DNA of 57,318 nucleotides, taken from positions 1 through 57,318 of the forward strand of contig JAIXVE010000332.1 of NCBI GenBank assembly GCA_027483175.1. The letters run 5' to 3'. Below the pieces are notes generated by a model. That model saw nothing but the letters and a program-made list of their open reading frames with translations, was not told where the DNA came from and did not search any database. Each line of letters starts with the position of its first letter. Within the stretch, counting starts at the first letter, position 1. Shown piece after piece: positions 51,834 to 57,318 of this stretch. Source of the stretch: Verrucomicrobiaceae bacterium. Lineage in GTDB: Bacteria > Verrucomicrobiota > Verrucomicrobiia > Verrucomicrobiales > V1-33. A program made the translations under genes and the position numbers.

Positions 51834-52898
51834 TTAGAGCTGGGCAATGGCGTGGGGCAGGCGGTTGGCGAGGGTCGTGACGAGGGTTTCGCCGGGAAGT
51901 TCGGGTGGCAGACCGTATTCGCCACTGAGGCCCTGGCGATGGATGGCTTGCAGGGCGGGGGTGATAGCTTCACGCAGGTGCATGGATTTCACCATCGGCG
52001 CGGTATCAGGCTTCTCGCCGCCGAGGCAGGCGAGGACCTGCTGGCAGAGGAGCAGCAGGGGGCCGGGCGGCTGGAGAGCGGGGAAGCCGGCGGGTTCATC
52101 CCACGTGCGCAGGAAGCTCCATTCCTCGGGTCGGAGCGAATAGGCGAGTGAGGGGCCACGCGTGCGGGCTGGAGCCGGTTGCCCACGCTGCGGGCGTGAG
52201 CGACTAGGGCGGGGCGGCTCATAAACGTGGCCGGAAAGAGCCATTTCCCGCAGGGTGACGAGGATGGACCGGGCGGTGAAGCCGCTGCGGCGGGCAATCT
52301 CCCCGGCCGTGGCCGGGCCGGTGGTGAGTAGCTGGAGCACGATCTCAGCCCGGGCGCTGGTGCCAAAGAGGCAGCGGAGCTTCAGCCATAGATTCGGCGC
52401 GGCCGTCGGCGCAGGCGGCTGGCTCATCTGGCGCAGCTCCAAGCGACCGCGGTGAAAGCCTAGGGAGGCAAAAACCGGCTCGGTCGGCCCCCAGGCGGTG
52501 GTTTCTCGCTCCAGATTGAGAAAGAGCGGTTTCAGTGCTTTATCACCGATCCGTGGTCGGATGAGAGCTTTCCACTTTGCCTGCTGGGAGTGTTCATCCA
52601 TGACGGCGGCGATGGCGGAAAGGACTGCAGTGTCTCCGAGGCCGCTTTGATGAAGATTCCGCAGGCGCTGGAGATGGATGAGCGAGCTGTGCAGGCAGAG
52701 CCAGTCGAGCATTTCGTCAAACAAACGCGGATCATAACGCGCCCAAAGAGTGCTGGCGAGCAGAAGCGCCTCCGGATCAATGACGCGATCCACCCGAGCC
52801 CGGCCGCCGTGACCGGAGACACCGAGAGAAGCCCAGCAGCGCCAGAGCCAGTCGAGCAGGGCCTCGATAAGCTGAGAGTTAAAGCTGGCTGGCAACAT
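51834..52898 (-). CDS. Winged-helix protein paired with the nucleotidyltransferase fragment
   Basis: 354 residues from the ATG at 52898, which overlaps the 3' end of the upstream gene by 20 bases; the longer frame from 53000 would cover that gene and is rejected. N-terminal helical half (QLIEALLDWLWRCWASLGVS, RLRNLHQSGLGDTAVLSAIA). About residues 185-230 form a winged helix: AEIVLQLLTTGPATAGEIAR, SGFTARSILVTLREMALSGH. It probably regulates or neutralises its partner, in the way of AbiE-type pairs; this is inference. Codon use differs from the flanking core genes (for example more tgg/cag-rich and mixed), suggesting transfer. Confidence 0.65.
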   Translation of the reverse strand: MLPASFNSQLIEALLDWLWRCWASLGVSGHGGRARVDRVIDPEALLLASTLWARYDPRLFDEMLDWLCLHSSLIHLQRLRNLHQSGLGDTAVLSAIAAVMDEHSQQAKWKALIRPRIGDKALKPLFLNLERETTAWGPTEPVFASLGFHRGRLELRQMSQPPAPTAAPNLWLKLRCLFGTSARAEIVLQLLTTGPATAGEIARRSGFTARSILVTLREMALSGHVYEPPRPSRSRPQRGQPAPARTRGPSLAYSLRPEEWSFLRTWDEPAGFPALQPPGPLLLLCQQVLACLGGEKPDTAPMVKSMHLREAITPALQAIHRQGLSGEYGLPPELPGETLVTTLANRLPHAIAQL

Positions 52899-53133
52899 GG
52901 GGGTATCCGAGGTGGGCAAGGGCCTCTTTGACCAGAGATGGGAAGGATTCACTGGCATCCTGGGCGAGCACCCAGCGCCCGGCGGCAAGCATTTCCTCAC
53001 CGGTCGGGGCCAGCGTCAGCAAGTCGCTAACATGCCGTCCCGGCCCTTGGTCAATGGCGGCAAAGAGCTTTAAATGGATGAGGTCGTAGCGGTCCGGGTA
53101 GTGAAGAGTTCTGGAGTGAAGCGGTTCATGCAA
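52879..53133 (-). CDS. Nucleotidyltransferase (AbiEii/DUF6036-like) C-terminal fragment
   Basis: 84 residues from a TTG at 53133. YPDRYDLIHLKLFAAIDQGP, GRHVSDLLTLAPTGEEMLAA and GRWVLAQDASESFPSLVKEA match the C-terminal part of DUF6036/AbiEii-like nucleotidyltransferases. The catalytic GS...DxD part that should lie upstream is missing; the 130 bp upstream holds no coding trace of it. So this is likely a truncated toxin-type gene, or a short stand-alone version. It overlaps the winged-helix gene by 20 bases, so they were once a coupled pair. Confidence 0.6.
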   Translation of the reverse strand: MHEPLHSRTLHYPDRYDLIHLKLFAAIDQGPGRHVSDLLTLAPTGEEMLAAGRWVLAQDASESFPSLVKEALAHLGYPHVASQL

Positions 53134-53260
53134 TTGGATACATTAAAGTGCCAAATAAGATAAATAAACTACCTTTTTTGGCTGCTTGATGTCTATCGAG
53201 GGCTGGATGGTTGCGGCGTTGAACAACTAAAATGCCGGGTTTGAGCAGCTTATTTGTTTT

Positions 53261-53872
53261 TCATACCCCCAGCTCCTCTAGGTAAGCCTGCATCCTCCCC
53301 CGCACCGCGGCGAGTTCGGACTCGAGGCGGGTGATGTCGGCCTTCTCGGTGTCGAGGTCGATCTCAGCCTCTTCCTCAAAGGTATCGACGTAGCGTGGGA
53401 TGTTCAGATTGAAGTCGTTGTCGGCAATCTCCTGCGGCGTCGCCCGGTACGCGTATTTCTCCACCGTCCGGAAGGCCGTGTAGGTGTCCACGATCTTCTG
53501 CACGTGCTCCTCGGCGAGCAGGCTCTGATTCTTGGCGTCCTTGTACTCCCGGGAAGCATCGATGAAGAGCACATCCCCGGTCGTACGGCCTTTGTTGAAG
53601 ATCAGGATCGCCGCAGGAATACCCGTTCCGAAAAAGAGATTCGCCGGCAGCACGATCACGGCCTCCAGTAACGATTCGCGGAATTCCTCGGCGCTCAAGT
53701 TCCGCACCAGCTCAAATAGGCCGCCCCCTTTCCGGCGCACGTCCTTGCCCTTCCTCCCGGAAACTGGCACTTCCCCGCCCCTGCCAGCCGCATCAGCTTG
53801 CTTCACCGCCCCGCCAGCAACCCCATTGGAGATCTTGAAGCTCGTCGGACCAGTGGACTTGGGTTTAGTCAT
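53261..53872 (-). pseudogene. Type I restriction-modification HsdM, 3' fragment
   Basis: 203 residues. From about residue 68 on it is clear HsdM C-terminal sequence: LLEAVIVLPANLFFGTGIPA, FIDASREYKDAKNQSLLAEE, NDFNLNIPRYVDTFEEEAEI and the tail ELAAVRGRMQAYLEELGV. The N-terminal SAM-binding and NPPY catalytic parts are missing, and residues 1-67 (TKPKSTGPTSFKISNGVAGG, KGKDVRRKGGGLFELVRN) do not look like HsdM. It cannot methylate DNA. No hsdS or hsdR is in the window. The gene probably lost its 5' part by deletion or insertion. Confidence 0.75.
53262..53338. repeat. HsdM-tail direct repeat, copy 2
   Basis: This copy is the native 3' end of the HsdM fragment; the other is at 51736-51812. The distance between copies is about 1.5 kb, which contains exactly the nucleotidyltransferase/winged-helix pair. 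Confidence 0.8.
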
Positions 53873-53884
53873 CGCAACTCAGGT

Positions 53885-53936
53885 TTCAGCAGGACGGAAG
53901 TAGCCGACGATAGCACTGGAGTCCCGGACTGCTGAA
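53885..53936. other. 8-bp inverted repeat between hsdM remnant and the next gene
   Basis: TTCAGCAG (53885-53892) and CTGCTGAA (53929-53936) are perfect complements about 36 bases apart. It lies at the upstream edge of the defence remnant and could mark an insertion edge or a weak stem. The rest of 53873-54079 shows no gene. Confidence 0.35.
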
Positions 53937-54079
53937 CAACTCACCCGCTAACATCCCAGCTCTGGCCCGCCCCGCAATCAGAAATCACTCCGTCCCACGC
54001 CCTGGTCTCCTCTCCCAAAGCGCCCCACCCCCTCGAACTCAGCTTGCCCCCACCCCCGCCCATCCCCTACCCTCCCCCC

Positions 54080-57000
54080 ATGTCCCTGCGCTCCCGTCTG
54101 CTGCCGCTCGCCCTCTGCCTCGCCGCCGCAACCCGACCCGCCGCAGCCCCCGTCAATCTCGCCCCCGCCGCCACCATCTCCGCCTCCTCCTCCGGCTTCG
54201 GCTCCGTCCCCGCCGACGCCAACGACTCCAACCGCGACGGCCACTTCTTCAACGGCGGCTCAGTCTGGCACTCCCTCATCCCAGACACCGCCCCGTGGAT
54301 CGAGGCCGACCTCGGCCGCGACTGCTTCCTCGACCATCTCATCCTCTGGCCACGCACCGACTCCCTCCAGGGTACCGTCCGCAATCTCCGCATCACCGTC
54401 ACCGACAACGCCGGCACCACCGTCTTCAACCAGTCGTTCCTCCCCAGCCAGGTCGCCTCCCACGCATGGGGCACCGCCGCCCTACGCGGCATCACCGGCC
54501 GCAAGATCCGCCTCGAACGCACCGACGTCCCCGCCAGCCCGGACTTCCTCACCTTCGCAGAACTCGAAATCCACGGCTCAACCACCCAGCCCGGCACTCC
54601 CAACCTCGCCCTCAATAAACCCCGCACCGCCTCCAACCCCGGCGGCTTCTCCACTCCCCCTAACGCCGGCAACGACGGCAACATCGACGGCGACTACAAC
54701 CACCTCGGCCGCCCCATCTACCACAGCGCCGCCACCGGCATCGGCCAGTTCTACGAAATCGACCTCTCCAACGCTGCCCCCACCGATCAACCCGTCGACT
54801 TCCTCCGCTTCTTCAACCGCACCGATTTCACTAACAGCACATCCCTTCGCTTCTCCCTCCGCAACGCCGCAGGCACCACCGTCTGGGCAGAAAACATCAA
54901 CGTCTCCCGCGACACCATCGTCCGCGGCGGCCGCCAGTACGACATCACCATCGATCCCCCCGGCGTCCTCGCCGCCCGCTTCCTCCGCGTCGAAACCATC
55001 GCCCCCGAGGCCCTCGTTTTCGCAGAACTCGAAGCCTTCGGCCCGGAAACCGACATCACCCCGCCCGTCATCGCCTCCCTCGACCCTCCCGCCTCCTCCG
55101 CCGTCCCCGACCTCACCCTCGTCACCGTCTCCTTCAGCGAACCCGTCAACGGGGTCTCCGCCGACGACCTCCTCATCAACGGCACCCCCGCCTCCTCCGC
55201 CGAACCCCAGAACGCCACCACCTACCTCTTCGCCTTCCCCCAGCCACCCGCCGGAACCGTCAGCTTCTCATGGTCCCCGACCCACGCCATCACCGACGCC
55301 GCAGGCAATCCCTTCTCCCCAACCCCATGGTCCCTGACCATCGACCCCTCACTCCCCTCCACCACACCCTATCTTTCCGAGTTCATGGCCGATAACCGCG
55401 GCGGCCTCGAAGACGAGGACTCCGATTCCCCTGACTGGATCGAAATCGCCAACCCCGGCCCCGCCTCCCTCAACCTCGGCGGCTGGTTCCTCAGCGACCG
55501 ACCCGCCAACCCCGCCCTCTGGCGCTTCCCTTCCCCCACCATCATCCCCCCAGGCGGCCACCTCATCGTCTTCGCTTCCTCCAAAAACCGCCGCATCCCC
55601 GGCCAGCCGCTCCACACCAACTTCAAACTCGACCCCGACGGCGAAAGCATCCTCCTCACCCGCCCCGACGGTGTCTCCGTCGTCTCTTCCTTCCCCAACT
55701 ACCCTCCTCAGTTCACCAATGTCTCATGGGGCGTCGGCCGCGAAATCAACGCCACCCCAGCCGTCACCGCCGGTTCCTCCGGCCGATTCCTCATCCCTAC
55801 TTCCGCCATTCCCGACTGGTCCGCCCCTTCCTTCGACGACTCCTCATGGCCAGTCGCCATCTCCGGGATCGGCTTCGACCAATCCACCGCCTCCTCAGCC
55901 GACGGACCGCTCGGGCTCTGGCGCTTCAACAACGCCTCATCCCCCAACCTCGCCACCGACGCCACCGGCCGCAACCCTAACACCTCCATCACCGGTGCCA
56001 CCTACTCCGCCGACGCCGGCGGCTTCTCCGCCCAACCCGGCGACCGCGCCCTCAGCTTCTCCGGCAACGCCGCCGTCTCCATCAACGCCGCCGCCACCGG
56101 TGCCTTCGACGCCACCGCCGCCGCTAACACCATCGCCATCAGTCTCTGGGTCTACGGCGCACCCTCCATGCCAGTCCCCTCCTATCTCTTCTTCGCAGGC
56201 AGCAACGCCGACGCCAGCGGCACCCGCGTCCTCGGCGCACACCTCCCATGGACAGACTCCGTCATCTACTGGGACACCGGCGGCTGCTGCGACTCACGCT
56301 ACCGCGTCAGCATCGGCGAACCCAATCCCCTCAACTGGCGCGGCCGCTGGAACCACTACCTCTTCCAGAAAATCGGCACCCGAAAGGAAATCTGGCAGAA
56401 CGGCTCCCTCCTCCACAGCGACACCAATACCGAACCTCTCCCCACCTTCCGCAGTCTCATCATCGGCGCTGCCAACTCCTCAGGCGCTTCCGCCTATCAA
56501 GGCCTCATCGACGACTTCGCCATCTGGTCCCGACCGCTCTCCTCAAACCAGATCGCCGCCCTCGCCGCTGGCACTTCCCCTCTCGAAATCTCACGGCTCA
56601 CTCCCTACATCCGCACCGACATCGGCAAACCCATGCGCAACATCAACTCCAGCGCGCTCCTCCGCCTCCCCTTCTCCATCTCCAACCCAGCCGACATCTC
56701 CCTGCTCAATCTCCGCCTCCGCTACGACGACGGCTTCGTCGCCTATCTCAACGGCTCACCAGTCGCCCGCCGCAACGCCCCCGCAGGCACACCAGCATGG
56801 AACGCCATCGCCACCCAGTCCGCCACCAGCCCCTCCATCCCCGAATCCCTCGACCTCTCCGCCTTCACTCACCTCCTCCGCAACGGCTCCAATGTCCTCG
56901 CCATCCACGGGCTCAACTCCTCACCCTCCGACCCCACGTTCCTCCTCGACCCGGAACTCGTCACCGGCCGTCTCCAGCCCGCCCGATTCTTCTCCCAGCC

Positions 57001-57318
57001 TTCCCCCGGCAACCCTAACGCCGCAGGCGTCGCAGGCTTCACCGCCGACACCAAGTTCAGCCACGACCGCGGCTTCTACGACACCCCGTTCGACCTGACA
57101 ATCACCTGCGCCACCCCCGGATCCGTCATCGTCACCACCACCGACGGCTCCATCCCTTCCCTCACCAACGGCACCGCCACCCCAGCACCCGCCACGCTCC
57201 GCATCGCCTCCACCACCACGCTCCGCGCCGCCGCCTTCGTCCCCGGCACCGACCTCGGCCCCGCCAATACCGACACCCATACCTATCTCTTCCTGAACCA
57301 GGTCGCTAACCAGCAACG
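54080..57318 (+). CDS. Giant secreted LTD/LamG-type protein, 3' end beyond the window
   Basis: ATG 54080 starts MSLRSRLLPLALCLAAATRP, a signal peptide, and the frame is open for 1079 codons to the window edge without a stop. Modules: two discoidin-like domains (about 25-330, DRDGHFFNGG-like start, LTFAELEIHG and LVFAELEAFGP ends), an Ig-like domain (about 330-425, VTVSFSEPVNGVSADDLLIN), a lamin-tail domain (about 433-560, DEDSDSPDWIEIANPGPASL), a LamG/concanavalin-like domain (about 612-830, AISLWVYGAP, GLIDDFAIWSRPLS), a jelly-roll-like part (LRYDDGFVAYLNGSPVARRN) and the start of a chitobiase-C-terminal-like module (about 1000 on). By analogy with the other two giants a CotH domain may follow outside the window. 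Confidence 0.85.
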   Translation, partial: MSLRSRLLPLALCLAAATRPAAAPVNLAPAATISASSSGFGSVPADANDSNRDGHFFNGGSVWHSLIPDTAPWIEADLGRDCFLDHLILWPRTDSLQGTVRNLRITVTDNAGTTVFNQSFLPSQVASHAWGTAALRGITGRKIRLERTDVPASPDFLTFAELEIHGSTTQPGTPNLALNKPRTASNPGGFSTPPNAGNDGNIDGDYNHLGRPIYHSAATGIGQFYEIDLSNAAPTDQPVDFLRFFNRTDFTNSTSLRFSLRNAAGTTVWAENINVSRDTIVRGGRQYDITIDPPGVLAARFLRVETIAPEALVFAELEAFGPETDITPPVIASLDPPASSAVPDLTLVTVSFSEPVNGVSADDLLINGTPASSAEPQNATTYLFAFPQPPAGTVSFSWSPTHAITDAAGNPFSPTPWSLTIDPSLPSTTPYLSEFMADNRGGLEDEDSDSPDWIEIANPGPASLNLGGWFLSDRPANPALWRFPSPTIIPPGGHLIVFASSKNRRIPGQPLHTNFKLDPDGESILLTRPDGVSVVSSFPNYPPQFTNVSWGVGREINATPAVTAGSSGRFLIPTSAIPDWSAPSFDDSSWPVAISGIGFDQSTASSADGPLGLWRFNNASSPNLATDATGRNPNTSITGATYSADAGGFSAQPGDRALSFSGNAAVSINAAATGAFDATAAANTIAISLWVYGAPSMPVPSYLFFAGSNADASGTRVLGAHLPWTDSVIYWDTGGCCDSRYRVSIGEPNPLNWRGRWNHYLFQKIGTRKEIWQNGSLLHSDTNTEPLPTFRSLIIGAANSSGASAYQGLIDDFAIWSRPLSSNQIAALAAGTSPLEISRLTPYIRTDIGKPMRNINSSALLRLPFSISNPADISLLNLRLRYDDGFVAYLNGSPVARRNAPAGTPAWNAIATQSATSPSIPESLDLSAFTHLLRNGSNVLAIHGLNSSPSDPTFLLDPELVTGRLQPARFFSQPSPGNPNAAGVAGFTADTKFSHDRGFYDTPFDLTITCATPGSVIVTTTDGSIPSLTNGTATPAPATLRIASTTTLRAAAFVPGTDLGPANTDTHTYLFLNQVANQQ

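Noticed and set aside
53261..53872. Functional type I methyltransferase
   Set aside because: The SAM-binding and NPPY parts are absent and no hsdS or hsdR is seen.
55671..57098. 475-residue Pro/Ser-rich open frame
   Set aside because: It is a shifted-frame shadow of the LTD protein open from 54080.
1..57318. tRNA or rRNA genes
   Set aside because: No T-loop GTTCRANNC/cloverleaf pattern or rRNA signature was noticed in any gap on reading; a tRNAscan run would settle it.

Overview
The window is a high-GC bacterial chromosome segment, most likely from Verrucomicrobiota (Verrucomicrobiaceae/Akkermansiaceae-like, for example near Luteolibacter). This rests on an Amuc_1098-type type IV pilus secretin, a PEP-CTERM-like secreted protein, very large secreted proteins that combine discoidin-like, lamin-tail (LTD), chitobiase-C-terminal-like and CotH domains, an autotransporter-associated beta-strand repeat giant, and a Na+/H+ antiporter family shared with Chlamydiae. 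All names come from reading translations by eye; no database search was possible.

Layout. 1-3.9 kb is an accessory patch: two copies of a roughly 330-360 bp palindrome-rich repeat, REP-like units, a 9-bp tandem repeat and four short minus-strand orphan genes that look lower in GC than the rest. 4.0-9.9 kb holds an antiporter, a DUF3500 protein, a secreted prenyltransferase/squalene-oxidase-repeat protein with a YdjY-domain partner, and an AlkD-like repair protein. 10.0-16.2 kb holds two discoidin-like surface proteins, the second a 1678-residue CotH protein. 16.2-25.5 kb is a minus-strand block: secretin, membrane protein, purple-acid-phosphatase-like enzyme and class IV aminotransferase, with a PhoD-like phosphatase just upstream. 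25.5-32.6 kb is one giant repeat protein. 32.8-36.9 kb holds an alpha/beta hydrolase, a membrane protein, an L,D-transpeptidase-like lipoprotein and rpoN. 37.1-40.4 kb holds an M3 peptidase and a REP-associated tyrosine transposase (RAYT) bracketed by its probable REP elements. 40.4-46.7 kb holds a small exported protein, YbaB/EbfC, an orphan E2 acyltransferase, a glycine-rich lipoprotein and a second CotH/LTD protein. 46.7-51.1 kb is rpmE-prfA-globin-helicase. 51.2-53.9 kb is a decayed defence locus. From 54.1 kb a third giant LTD protein is open to the window end.

Working together. The clearest systems are the RAYT/REP unit, the secretin-phosphatase block (possible envelope export plus phosphate scavenging), the translation cluster rpmE-prfA with a truncated hemoglobin and helicase behind it, and the defence remnant. 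In that remnant a nucleotidyltransferase-fragment/winged-helix pair sits between two copies of an HsdM C-terminal tail. The most unusual points are this tail duplication, the RAYT with flanking REPs, the secretin away from other pilus genes, and the CotH paralogue with an altered WDFD motif.
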